Position numbers and translations under genes: made by a program
Part shown: positions 36,255 through 47,450 of the stretch, piece by piece
Numbering within the stretch: the first letter of the stretch is position 1
Layout: each line of letters begins with the position of its first letter
Assembly: GCA_010279815.1 (NCBI GenBank)
Contig: QEOQ01000251.1
Span: forward strand, 5,205-69,204
DNA length: 64,000 bases
Reading direction: 5' to 3'
From: Brachionus plicatilis
Lineage: Eukaryota > Rotifera > Eurotatoria > Ploima > Brachionidae
The notes under the pieces: model-generated
Database searches by the model: none
The model's input: only the letters and a program-made list of their open reading frames with translations
Told to the model about the DNA's origin: nothing

Positions 36255-36600
36255 CAAATGCTTGTGTGTTATCAAAAGAGACACAGATGACAAGGAAGAA
36301 TGCACAAATGCTTTGCTTGATGGCTGTCTACAACATTTGATCGAAATATTGTCCGACGAAGAAAGAGCTCATGTTGTGAACTTATTGAAGAGTGCATTTT
36401 GGATAAGAGAGTATAATTAGATAAAGGACACTGGTCTAGAAGTTGGACACTTTCAAAAGAATCTAATTGAAGCAACCATATTTGAATTACTTTTCAAAAA
36501 ATATGGATCTAGCAGAAAAATGTATTCAATTTTAAGAACATACTGCGAATGCAAAAAATTAAGATTGAGTAACTTTCCAAAAATTTTATTGCAAATTTTT
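36255..36600 (+). pseudogene. Unidentified exon-like coding fragment
   Basis: After a good acceptor (TTTGTTTTTAG at 36254) a frame reads NALLDGCLQHLIEILSDEER and HVVNLLKSAFWIREYN. It then meets TAG and continues in the same frame: DTGLEVGHFQKNLIEATIF, KKYGSSRKMYSILRTYCECK. The helical, well-mixed composition suggests real protein ancestry. Not recognised; the in-frame stop argues for a pseudogene or transposon scrap. Confidence 0.3.
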
Positions 36601-36888
36601 AATCTAAATTAAACTTGTTATTTTATTAGATCCTTGTTTAATTGAAAATGGATGCAAGCCTCCAGTTGAAATATGCATTCGGTTTAAAATTTCAAGCAAA
36701 TTTTTTTCCATTTAACTCTAATTAAACTTAGCTGCATTCAATTAGTTTTAAATTAATTACTTGTTACTAATAATTGATTTAATAATAATTTTTCATTTAA
36801 TTAATACTTTTAATAAAATTTTTTCTAATTATAATATTAAATAATTTTGGCTTATATAACAAGACTTTATTTGTCAAATTAAGGGATC

Positions 36889-37400
36889 AGTGCTATTCCT
36901 CCCCAATTGTCACAAATCATTTCGTTACCTTTCATAGGGAGCTTGACTTTTAGGCTTTTTGACCAGTCCATTGGTATGACTTCCTGCCGCCATTTCTTGC
37001 TAAAGAGATCTTGCAATATCACTATTGTGATCCTACCATTAGCTTCCACAATTCTACTGTGACTCCGTCAAACATAAAAGAAAAAGAAGAAGGTGCAATA
37101 AACAAACAAAAATAAAAGCCTTACAGTAGGAAAATTTCCTTTTTTCAGAAATATTATTTTTAATAAATATATTTTCCAGAAAGTAATAAACTAATTCAAG
37201 ATGGGCCATCAAGATGATAGGTAACTAAACATTTTGTTAAATCACTAACGTTAGATGTGTACGGAGAGAGAGAAAGGATCATTGCCTGACTCCTGTATAC
37301 ACTTTAAAGCTCTCAGATTGTCCTTTTCCAGAATCATGCTTCACTCGACGTGTATGTTGTTGTCCTGAAACATTGTTCCACCTATACAGAGGTTGTTAGA
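36889..37400 (-). pseudogene. Two LINE reverse-transcriptase fragments in scrambled order
   Basis: Around 37400-37260 the minus strand reads RRVKHDSGKGQSESFKVYTG then VRQ, a stop, and SFLSL, which fits the RT motif normally ending GVRQGxxLSP. Around 37020-36889 it reads QEVIPMDWSKSLKVKLPMKG and CDNWGGIALIP, which fits the earlier RT motif NWRGI. In an intact element the second block lies upstream of the first, so these are rearranged pieces or two insertions. Confidence 0.55.
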
Positions 37401-37825
37401 CATTTAGAGAACTCAGGTAGCTTTTAAAAGGTGAATAAAAAAGAAACTTCACGTAATTTTTAAAATAAGAGGACTTAGGTTAACAAATCATGTTTTTTTT
37501 TTCGTAAGAATATTTTTGAATTTTTTTCAGGATAAGGATTACATAAAAAAAACGCTAATTTTAAAGTTTTATTTCGAAAACAAGGAAAATAAATAAAATT
37601 AAGATTTAAAAAGAAAAGAAAAAAAAAAGATTTAGTAAAATAAGTTATTCAACTAGGTAGTGAATAGTAGTGAAGATAACAAAAGTCTTTAAGTTTATAA
37701 GGCGCTAGCAAATATATTTATTCATTATTATCTCCTAATATTATTGTGAATTAAAAATACAAATTATACAAAAATTCTTAATTTTTTTAAAAAATGGCAA
37801 TGCGAAATCTTAGTATAAAAATTAC

Positions 37826-38090
37826 AGTACAAAAAGCAAAAAAGCCATAATTTATTTTCAAATTGTGCAAAAATGGTTCTTTAAAGAGTACAATATTGTA
37901 CAAGTATCTACAAAAGAATTCCAAGTTCTGCAAAAACTCTGCAATTTATTGCATAGTTAAATAAAGTATTTTTTGATGGTGTGCATTTTACAGAAAATTG
38001 CAGAGTTTTTGCAGAGCTTGGAATTCTTTTGTACAAATTTGTACAATATTGTACTCCTTATAGAAACATTTTTCCAAAATTTGAAATTTA
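37826..38090. mobile_element. Palindromic MITE, close relative of 22153-22396
   Basis: TA, then CAGTACAAAAAGC, then TTGTGCAAAAATGG, AGTACAATATTGTACAA and the core GTTCTGCAAAAACTCTGC. It is mirrored by GCAGAGTTTTTGCAGAGC and ACAATATTGTACTCC. The right outer end is decayed. Confidence 0.65.
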
Positions 38091-38289
38091 ATTGGCAAAG
38101 TAAAAATTTTGCTCATTTTCATTTTGTTCAATCTTGCTCAAAAATAGAAAAGAAAATTTGAAAAATTGCAGTTTGCAATTTGAATTTTAATTTAAAATAA
38201 TTTATTTAAAAAATTATAAATGTTAATTTAGTAGAATATTGATATATTTAAAAAAAAAACATTTCTTGTACCCATTTAATTTTGATTGA

Positions 38290-39105
38290 TATTAATTTTG
38301 AGAGCATCGAACAACAACGCCAAGTGGGGATACTTGCAGAAATTGGCTTGAATCAACTGAAACCCGCGTATTGCTTGGACTTGAGCAAAGTCAATGGTTG
38401 TGTGAGACGTATCTGAATTGACGGAGTGTAGCCAGGCGGCATTGTTGGTGCACGTGATGAACTTTTTCGACGAGCGTGAGTGAGCAGCGCGCTGCTAGTG
38501 CCCTCGCGTTTAACACTGTTCAAAATTCTCTTTAGCATTTTGAGCCCATGAAACAGCTTCACATTGTGTCAGTCACTCACCAACAACTCGTTGATTTTCT
38601 CGTGCAAACAGCGACTTATTTCGGCCGAGCACTCGTACCAAATGTCCAAATCGCTCACTAAACACTCGAACGCCTTCGCGTTGTACATACCGCTCACTTG
38701 TTTGCCATTATCGTCGCAAACAGCCAGCGAAAATGTCAAATTAAGCACGTGACTATTGATGAGCGCTTTTTTTCGCTAGAAGAACATGGCCAACAGCTGA
38801 TAGCCTTGCATTCGCTCCATTTCTTTGTGTATCTTGGCGTTTGACTTGAGGACACAGGCGAGACACTTGACGGCGGGGTACATGAACTCGACATCGGTTG
38901 CCATGGCAACCAGTGCCAGCAAAAAGCCGGCGCCGGCCAAACTCTCCACACTCTTGCTCACCGGCATCGGCTGAAACACCCGCACGCCCACATAGCCGAC
39001 CACTGCGCCGCCCACCGTCCTGGACGCACCCTGAAGCTGTCTTTTGAACCTATTGCACAATCTTTTGAACCTAGGCACTGTTGATTTAAATGTTAAATTG
39101 CTCAT
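38290..39105 (-). pseudogene. WDFY3/ALFY (BEACH-family) fragment with in-frame stops
   Basis: The frame from 39105 reads GYVGVRVFQPMPVSKSVESL, then LLALVAMATDVEFMY and KEMERMQGYQLLAMFF. It meets TAG near 38776 and continues in the same frame RKKALINSHVLNLTFSL and AFECLVSDLDIWYECS, down to INELL by a GTGAGT donor near 38587. This aligns residue for residue, as I recall it, with the armadillo-like region of WDFY3, the scaffold for autophagic clearance of protein aggregates. The TAG stands where vertebrate WDFY3 has Lys. Below the donor, coding changes frame: about 38440-38290 reads IDFAQVQAIRGFQLIQANFC. The stretch is much richer in GC than its surroundings. The BEACH and WD40 parts are absent. 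It is probably a partial duplicate; a true exon with a sequencing error is possible. Confidence 0.65.
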
Positions 39106-39469
39106 TTTTTTTTAAATTCAATTAGTTTTGGTAATCTTAAAAATGATCCCTGTGGTCTAAAGTATCTTTGTGATACTGAAATATTTAAGTTTTTCTAAAA
39201 TTAAATTGAATATGCATTTTTTCAAAATTTTTTAAAGTGTATAAAATTAAAGAAAATTTTCTTAATTTAATTTTTTGAGAAAAATAAAAAATTTTAGTGT
39301 CAATTTTTTTATTAATTTGAAAAATTAAATTTTTGCTGAGCTTCGAAGATTGAAGCAACTTTAATTAGTACTTTTTTTAAATAGATTTATTTTAAATATA
39401 TTTTTAATAAAATGAAATTAATTTAATAATTCTGAAAAATATTTTTTTATTTTATTTTAAAATAATATA

Positions 39470-39961
39470 AAGTCAACCCTCGTAAATCCGGTCTTCGATT
39501 ATTCGACAAATTCGATAGCCGAATAATTTTTCATTTTCCCTTTCCCTTTCTTATAAAAAGCATTATAAAAGCTTGTATATAATTCGATAATTCGGCTAAG
39601 ACAACTGACATCTTCTTTATAAATTATTTATATTTTTGGATTTTTAATTCGGCCAAAAACATTTTAAAATTACGCTTAAAAATTACATATCTGAAAGTAT
39701 AGATATTTTCATTGATAAAAACAATAAACAATCGAACATTGTTGACTATTTTTAAATGAATTAAATATTTAAAAATTTTTTTAATCCGTTAATAGAATTT
39801 CATTTTTGTTAAATTTTTTAAAAAATCTATGTTATTGTTTTATATTTAATCCGGTAAAATTTAAATTTTCCTCTAATGTCGGACTTTCGAGAGTTCGGCA
39901 GTTTTGACAATACGTCAAAAAAAAATTTTCCGAATTTGGCCGGTTTAACGAAAGCTGACAG
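39470..39961. mobile_element. pogo/Tigger-like MITE
   Basis: Ends AAGTCAACCCTCGTAAATCC and, inverted, CTGTCAGCTTTCGTTAAACC are flanked by TA at 39468-39469 and 39962-39963. The CAGTCAACCCTCG style and internal TTCGATTATTCG repeats are typical of pogo-type elements. No transposase was seen in the 492 bp. Confidence 0.65.
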
Positions 39962-40221
39962 TAATTCATTATCTTAAAATCTATTTTGATCTTATCCCTA
40001 ACCCTATTAATAAATATCAGTCAGTCGGATATCTTAGTAAAAGTCGGATAAACTTGACAATTATTTTAAAAAAAAAGAAGACTGCAAACTGGACATCAAA
40101 TAAAATAAAAAAAATCTACTAAATTAACATTTTTTATCATCTAGACAAGGGCACTAGCCTGTTGATTAACCTTGTAATAATTGTACTAAGATTTCAAATT
40201 GTCTAAAAAAAAAATTTAATT

Positions 40222-40373
40222 TAATAATAAATATTAGAAAAAATCCTTCAACATACATTTTTGCACCTTTTTAGCAAAAAAAAATAAATTTTTTTTTTAA
40301 TCAAAAAATGCAAAAAAAGTGCAGCAAAGTATTTTGCACCATGTTGCAGGATTTTTTCTAATATTTATTATTA
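40222..40373. mobile_element. 150-bp hairpin MITE
   Basis: The arm TAATAATAAATATTAGAAAA followed by AATCCT(T/G)CAACAT is repeated inverted at the right end. The spacer is A/T homopolymers. A GC-richer patch at 40395-40600 has three imperfect copies of GGAACGGCAAATATTA-like motifs and no gene. Confidence 0.6.
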
Positions 40374-40729
40374 TCTTTAATTTTGATTTTTGTGCACCAG
40401 GCGATGAATTTTCAAATTTGGCGCCTATTTTTTTGATGGAAAGGCTAATTATTTAACGGCCCGCCTATTTGAGCGGACGGAACGCCAAATATTTAATAAT
40501 AACGGAAATTTTTGTCGATGGAACGGCAAATATTAGGGGTTATCGCCAATTTTTTTGAAAAGGAACGGCAACTAAAACTGTGGGTCAGCGGAACGTCAAG
40601 TAAAAAGACTTGACTTTAAAAAAGAACATGGTCCTTTTAAAAATAAAAATTTTTAAATTTTAAATCAAAATTGTCCAAATTTTTAATAAATTTTATGTAG
40701 AAAGAATTAATATTGTTTTTGAAACGCAC

Positions 40730-40942
40730 CTCAAACGTTATTGAAATGTGTCCGATTTCATTCATAATCCCATTTTTTAGAAATTTCGTAAAAAAATATG
40801 CAAATGTTCTTTCTCCGTAATCATTAAATTTTCCTTTAGTTGGAATTACTAGTTGCTCATCATTACGTTTGTAAGGGCGAACAAGTTCGTAGTTATAAAT
40901 TAGCTTTGATTTTAATTCGTCTGGAGCATTAGGGTTTTTCAT
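40730..40942 (-). CDS. Orphan first exon of an unrecognised protein
   Basis: Starts MKNPNAPDELKSKLIYNYEL, runs 71 codons (RPYKRNDEQLVIPTKGKFND, FAYFFTKFLKNGIMNEIGH) and ends at a strong donor, GAG|GTGCGT, in phase 0. The sequence looks like real protein. No following exon was found downstream as far as the WDFY3-like fragment, so it may be a broken gene or spliced beyond repeats I could not decode. Family not recognised. Confidence 0.3.
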
Positions 40943-40999
40943 AATAGCGTAAATAAAATTAGAAAGACGAACAATTAAACGATAGACGAAGCAATTAAT

Positions 41000-41042
41000 G
41001 TTTAACTTTTCTAAATTACTCAGTAATTTAGAAAAGTTAAAC
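41000..41042. repeat. Perfect 21-bp hairpin with one-base loop
   Basis: GTTTAACTTTTCTAAATTACT at 41000-41020, a single C, then its exact inverse at 41022-41042. It lies 58 bp upstream of the start codon of the orphan exon. Confidence 0.9.
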
Positions 41043-41099
41043 CTTAATTATTAAACAATTTTAACAGTGTTAGAATTGTTAAAAGGCTTCCGGACGTTT

Positions 41100-41232
41100 A
41101 ATCTTTAGAAATTCCCTAAAGAATAATCTCTTCAAGTTCTTTTAAATTTCCATAAAGAAAAATCTCTACCAGTTCTATAAAATATCATTAAAGAATAATC
41201 TCTTCTAGTTCTTTAAAATTTCCTTATAGTTT
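41100..41232 (+). repeat. Short tandem array, about 49-bp period
   Basis: Three imperfect copies of a unit containing TAAAGAATAATCTCTTC, then AGTTCTTTAAAATTTCC. Confidence 0.65.
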
Positions 41233-41614
41233 TTTTGATTTTTAATTAAATTTTAAAAATAGATTATTTTTTTAGCTTTTATTGTAAAGATAATAAAAAT
41301 GACATTATACAAATTTAATACAGATTTTAATTAATTTAATTTTTTTCTTACTTAAATAATAAATATCACAAAATCATAATTAAAAAAGATAACAAAATTT
41401 TGGGTTTGTGAAGTTCGCTTCAATTCGATAATTTCAATTCTGTTCTTTGCCAGTATATGCTTTAATACGAGAAAGATTCCAAATGTATGGAAATTTTCAA
41501 TAGTAACACCTTTGTACATAAAATAAAGGTACAAAGTATAGTATTAATAATTAACGAGGAATTTCTGTGTTAACCCTTGTAGCTAAAGTCGTTGAAAAAT
41601 TATTTGAAGTCAAA

Positions 41615-42005
41615 TAAGTGATTAACGTAATTATCCGAATTTAGTGACATGTCACTATTTGAAATAATTGACATGTCAGTAAAAAATGAGCATTGATTTT
41701 GAAAAAAGCAGTGTTCAATTTAAATGACATTTCTTAAAAAATGAATAACCTAACTTTTTTTTTCTAAATACTTCCGGTTCCAATGAAATTTTGTTTTAAA
41801 ACATAATTAAATTTCCATTTTATAAAATAATTTTATAAAAACTGAAACCATTTTTAATAATTTTTAAGTTTTTTCACATTACTAATGAATTTTTATTATT
41901 TTCAAAAACAGTGCTCAATATTGAATAACATGTCACTAAAGTAGAGTACTCTATTTTAACATGACCAGTCACTCGATTCGAATGATTACGTTACTTTGAC
42001 TCAAA
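41615..42005. mobile_element. Degraded inverted-repeat element
   Basis: The left end GAAGTCAAATAAGTGATTAACG, then AATTTAGTGACATGTCAC, is mirrored at the right by CGTTACTTTGACTC and AACATGTCACTAAAG. The arms are imperfect and there is no coding. Confidence 0.5.
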
Positions 42006-42302
42006 TAAAATATTCATCCATGGTCAACATGGCTTAAGGAAGAATTTTTTTTGTGAAACGGCTCTCCATAAAATTATCTCTTAAAAAGTGTGTGATGGAC
42101 ATTTCGAGCAAAGAGACTAGTCAAGATTTTATCAGATCGTCTAATGATCTTTTTCAGCAGTTCAAGTCTTTTAATGATATAATTTAGCTGTCTAAACTTT
42201 TTATAATTATATTTTTTTTGCACTACTATATTTTTTCAATTTTTTCCCTTTTTCTTTAAGTTTTTTTTTTTGATCACTTAAATAACTAATAGTTATGATA
42301 CA

Positions 42303-42785
42303 TATATATATATTTTTTTTTATTAATTGAGTTTTAAATAAAAATTTTATTCAATTTAATTGTAATAGTCTCGCCAGAAGGGCTTATGCTAAAACACGGA
42401 CCACGTTCGGATGGTATTAGGAATTATCCTAAAAATTCATATATTTCAATTCAATCGAAGAGACTAGTGTCAAGCCCTTTTAAGGGTCGATTGAACTCAT
42501 TTATTTGTAAATCAATTAAATAAAATTAAAAATTAAGTTTAGTATTTGTAAGAGTTTTGTTTTTTAGAAGTAATATAGTCTAAAATTTAAATCAAATTTA
42601 ACAAAAAGTTTACAAAATTTTGAAAAATACAAATATATTGAATTTGAATAATATATATATTTTTTTTTATTAATTGAGTTTTAAATAAAAATTTTATTCA
42701 ATTTAATTGTAATAGTCTCGCCAGAAGGGCTTATGCTAAAACACGGACCACGTTCGGATGGTATTAGGAATTATCCTAAAAATTC
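42303..42785 (+). repeat. Pair of identical 136-bp direct repeats
   Basis: About 42303-42438 and 42650-42785 match without visible difference, including GTAATAGTCTCGCCAGAAGG and GTTCGGATGGTATTAGGAAT. They are separated by 211 bp of unrelated sequence. No TG...CA ends or coding between them were seen, so they are not obviously LTRs. Confidence 0.85.
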
Positions 42786-43099
42786 CGACCACCGACCATT
42801 TTGTAGAGAATTTGATAAACTTTAATGCAAAAGTATCAGTAGGACCATAAGACCTAGTTTTTGACTTGTAAAACTAGTAATAACGAAGAAAATCCTAAGT
42901 TGCTGTTAACGGACCATATGTTTTCTGGATGATCTTAAGAACCTATTTTATTTTGCTTTAATTAAGGTTTAATAAAAAATTATTTTTTTTTAATAAGGGG
43001 CATTTGACCAGTAAATTTTAATCAAAAACTAAACAACTAATTATAATTGAAAAAGAAGTTTTAAAATATTAATTTAAAATTAAAAATACAAAATATGAT

Positions 43100-44318
43100 T
43101 TAAATCCAAATTGTTATTGTACCATCATCTGATCCACTCACTAAATCACCATTGTTAAGAACTACAAGTGAACTTACGGTGCCTGAGTGACCAGTCAAAG
43201 TCATTTTTTCACTTCCATCATATGTATTCCATATTTTAATAGTTTTATCATTAGATCCACTCGCTAGGTCACCATTGTTAAGTACTGCAAGTGAACTTAC
43301 CCAATCTGAATGGCCAGTTAGATTCATTTTTAAACTTCCATCATTTGTATTCCAGATACTAATTATACCATCATTTGATCCACTCGCTAGGTCACCATTG
43401 TTAAGTACTACTAGTGAACGTACAAAACCTGCATGATTAGATAGACTCATTTTTAAACTTCCATCATCTGTGTTCCAAATTTTAATAATTTCATCATCTG
43501 ATAGACTTAGCAAATCTCCATTGTTAAGTACGGCAAGTAATCTTACCAAATCTGAATAATTATTCAGAGTCATTTTTAAGCTTCCATCATTTGTATTCCA
43601 AATATTAATTGTACCATCATCTGATCCACTCGCTAAGTCACCATTATCAAGAACCACAAGTGTATTAATGGTGCCTGAATGATCAGTCAGAGTCATTTTT
43701 AAACTTCCATCATTTGTATTCCAAATAATAATTGTACCATCATCTGATCCACTAGCTAAGTTACCATTGTTAAGTATTGCAAGTGACCTTGAATATGAAT
43801 GACCAGTTAAAGACATTATTTCACATTCACTGTCCAAATTCCATATTATGATTGTATTGTTAATACTTGAACCAATTGCCAAATCACCATTACTAAGTAC
43901 CGCTAGTGAAAAAATTTCCGACGAATAACCAGTCAGTGTAATTCCTACTTTAAAATGAAAGATTAAATCAAAAACATAATAATAATTATAATTAAAAACT
44001 GTTTTAAATTTTTTTACATGTAAAATTTGAATCAATTTTGGGCTTTTTAATCAATTTTTTAATCAACAAAACAATATTTGTCTGATTAAAATCAATTGTG
44101 GAGCATTCATTTTGAATTGTACAATTTTGTTCTTTTATGGCAACCATTTTACAATCTTCTATTTGCAAACATTTTAATGCACATCTTAGTTCATCATTTT
44201 TCATACTTTCGATCACATTTTTTCCAAGATATTTTTTAAAATATCCTTGTTTTTGCTGACCATTTGATTCGAATATTAAAATAGAAATTCCAATAAAAAT
44301 AATGTAATTTGTTTTCAT
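43100..44318 (-). CDS. Secreted PAN-like plus seven-repeat WD40 protein, copy 1
   Basis: Exons 44318-44018 and 43947-43100 flank a 70-bp GT-AG intron in phase 1, giving 382 residues. Residues 1-20 are a clear signal peptide (MKTNYIIFIGISILIFESNG). A short Cys-rich module follows (RCALKCLQIEDCKMVAIKE, then NECSTIDF), resembling a PAN/apple domain core. Residues about 101-382 are seven WD40 repeats of about 41 residues, each with NNGDLASGS and IKIWN, enough for a closed propeller. WD40 propellers are usually intracellular, so a signal peptide on one is unusual; binding of an outside ligand or partner is inference. Start chosen at MKTNY because the copy at 63622 begins identically; an upstream Met at 44330 is in frame. 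The repeats are nearly identical at DNA level. Confidence 0.85.
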
Positions 44319-47200
44319 TCTAGAAAGCAAGTTAAAAAATATGAGTTCACATATTTAAATTCTTTTCTGTAGACTGTAATATAATTCTATAACTAATTCA
44401 TAATCCATAATTCATAATCCAATTAATATGAAAGTTTTTTTTTATTTTCAATCATTAATTGAGTTTGATACTTTTCTAAATTTGTTCAATTTACCACTGA
44501 AAAAAGGATACTAGGTGCTTATTGAGTGGTACACAACTAAGCCAAAAGCTGAAGAAATCAAAATATCGGCACAGATAAAACAAATAAAATATAAAAAATA
44601 ATGAATTTATAAAAACTTTTTTTCTTGTAAGAAATTCTTTTCCGAACACAATAATTATCTTCTTATTTTTTTAGCACTTGAATTTTCTACTTATAATTTG
44701 GAAAAATTTTGATTAATAAAATAATCTTTATATCATTAAAAGATTTTTTACTCTTCAATTTTTAGCGACTAACGGTCAGATTAATTTTTTTAAAGAAAAA
44801 AGTGCAAATTAGAGATTACAGATTTGAAAAAATCTAATGTTCTTAAGTCAATTCAGAAATAAATTATTGTAGTTATGAAAAATGTAAGATGCGAAACACT
44901 TTATGTTCTATAAAAATCGAAAAGCTTTAACACAAGTTATTTTTGAAAATTATTTTTTGTAATTTTTGTAGATTTTGGTAATTTTAAAAAACTAAAATTT
45001 AATTTTCTTTAGAATATAAAACTTCTCAAAATTTTTTGTAAAATTCTAAAACTTGATCTGCAAATGAAACAAATTGATAAAAGCGTGCAATTTGGCGAAA
45101 ACTAGCATTAAGATTTAGAAAATTTCTGCTGTCTAAATTTATGTTTTATCCAAATATATTTAAAATCCATTTATTGACCTTTTTAATTTAATAACACGAG
45201 TTGGTTATTTTATAATTAATATTTTTTTAAAAAAATGATATCATCAAATATACAATCTATTAGCCCAAGGGTTAAACAAACCTAATTTCTTACATTATAT
45301 TGATCCTATCTTGATCTTGAATCGATGAAGAAAACGAAGATGATAATTCTTAACAAATTTATTTTTTATTGAATATTTTTTTACTTTATTTTATTTAAAA
45401 AATTTGAGCAGAAAAAAGTGATTTCCTATTCCAATTAATGAATAAAAATTTAGGACGCTTTTTAGTTTATAATCTTTAAGAAAAAGTCTCGAACAAAGCT
45501 TTTGGATCTTCATATCAAATTATTTTTTAGAAAAAGTGGCTATTCCATGTCAATAAGGAATTTTTTCTAAAAATAAAAATTCAAAAGTTTTTTTCGATCA
45601 AAAGCTTCGTGTATCTAGTGAATTTTTTACAGTCGATTTTTTGATTCTTCAAGGAAATAAGAGCTTTTATAGCATTTAGTCAATTAAAAAATAATTTCAA
45701 ATTTATTAAAAATTAATTGATAAGAAATAATTTTTTTTTCTATTTTCCTACAGCTAATAAATAATAAAATCAATAAAAACGAATAAATATCAAATTCATA
45801 CCGTAATAAGTTTTGTTCAAAACCATTTAGATTCTTTTAAATTTGATAATTTTAAAATTAAAAACAAAATTTTATGTTTTTTCAATTTCATAGATTAGCA
45901 CAAATCACCTCGTTTAGACGTTTTTTAAAAAAGCTGAATTCATTAAAAAATAAAAAATTTTCTCTTTAAATAATGTTTAAACAAACAATTTATGCAAAGC
46001 ATTGAGAGTAAATAAAATTCAGACAATAATTAATTATTTATCATTTGAAAAAATAAAAAAAATTATTAATTAATAGTCATTAACACTTTGATTGTTGCTA
46101 AGATTTTAATGAAATTTATTAAAAAAATATCTCCTAATTAAATGGTAAAAATTTTCAAAAATTAAAAAATCAATCAATTTTTATTGTAAAGGAAACAAAG
46201 TTCGTTTCAATTCTGATTTTTCCTAGAAGTTTATTTTTGCAAAATTTTATATTAATTATTTGGAGTGAAACATTTGTTTCATCCATTCTAATAACTCCTA
46301 AAAATTTCTAATTGAAAAAGTTATTTTATCGAAAAATATTTACCTTTTTTTATTTTATTTAACTAAGCCGAAAATACTGTCATATCGTCCATTTTTGTTA
46401 ACAAAAATTTAAAACTTCCCATTACTGATGAGTAAAAAAATCGATATTAAAGAATGCACAAGAAATGTTGAATAATTTTGTTAAATTTGACCTGGAGTCA
46501 AATTTGACCCATTTCAGTCCTTTTGCGAATGGTGGTTGTACACTAAATTGTGGTAAAAAAAATTGCATTCAAATTTTTATTATATATCTGTTTTAAAATT
46601 ATTAAATTCATTATGTTTTTATATTTTCTTCAAATTATCTTCCTTTTCGAAGAAACTCTCTTTATTTTCTCATTGAATGTATTTCTTTCTTGAACTAGAT
46701 TATTCTTATTTTTGTAACTGATAAGAGTTTAAAAATCTCATGGATTTAAACCCTGAGAGTTTAGGGGCCAGTTTTCAAATAAAATTTTTTTACAGCAATT
46801 TTGTCGAAAATTTTGTTCAAATTGAAAAAAATAAAAATATCACAGCTTAACTTCGATTTTTCTTTATCAAAACTAAACTCACATGAATGAATTTCAATTT
46901 TACCGTCGATTGTTGTATGAAACTCTTAATCATCATGATCAAAAATGATGAATTTCAAATCCAACTCTATCGGCTTCACTGTTTTGTTATGCCAAAAGCT
47001 TCAAAAAAAATTCTTATCTTGAGTGAAGCTATATTTGGATTATTCATTCTATTCCATCTGATTGATTCCATTTAAGCTTAATTTAGAAAAAAATAATTAA
47101 ATGTTCAAATAAGTCCTCATTTTTTAAAGCAATAAATGATTTAGTTAAAAATGATAATTGAAACTAAAAAATTTTAAAATAACAAATTTCATATTACATT
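44319..47200. other. AT-rich non-coding DNA
   Basis: No protein-like frame was found across 2.9 kb; the plus-strand frame at 46887-47075 is judged chance. A GAGTCAAATTTGACCCATTT motif near 46495 resembles the tandem hairpins downstream, and TTTAAACCCTGAGAG near 46745 could be a decayed transposon end. Confidence 0.45.
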
Positions 47201-47204
47201 GATT

Positions 47205-47330
47205 GGGTCATTTTTGACCCAATCAATGTAATCAATGGGTCATTTTTGACCCAATCAATGTAATCAATGGGTCATTTTTGACCCAATCAATGTAATCAAT
47301 GGGTCATTTTTGACCCAATCTCGATGTATG
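47205..47330. repeat. Tandem array of a 32-bp unit with GGGTCA hairpin
   Basis: Four copies of GGGTCATTTTTGACCC followed by AATCAATGTAATCAAT, starting at 47205, 47237, 47269 and 47301. Each contains a six-base stem around five T. A single GGGTCACTTTTGACCC occurs at 63477, just upstream of the third WD40 gene. Confidence 0.9.
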
Positions 47331-47450
47331 AGGGTTAAAAAAGAAAAACTATTTCAGGTAAAAAAGATGCAACAATTTTTGTTGCATTTCTACCTTAATT
47401 TTAATTTATCAAAAAAAATGAAGATTTCTGTTTGATTATCACAGACCCAT
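47331..47450 (+). repeat. Dispersed repeat end, inverted copy at 63243-63350
   Basis: GGGTTAAAAAAGAAAAACTA, then TTGTTGCATTTCTACC and ATTTATCAAAAAAAATGAAG. The same order occurs inverted at 63243-63350. The TTAACCCTCATACATCGAGA read leftward from 47338 has the look of a piggyBac-type terminus at a TTAA. Confidence 0.5.

Noticed and set aside
42303..42785. The 136-bp direct repeats as LTRs of a small retroelement
   Set aside because: No TG...CA termini, primer site or coding in the 211-bp spacer.
47205..47330. Four regular repeats considered as a CRISPR array
   Set aside because: Units are back to back with identical spacers, and the genome is eukaryotic; it is a plain tandem repeat.
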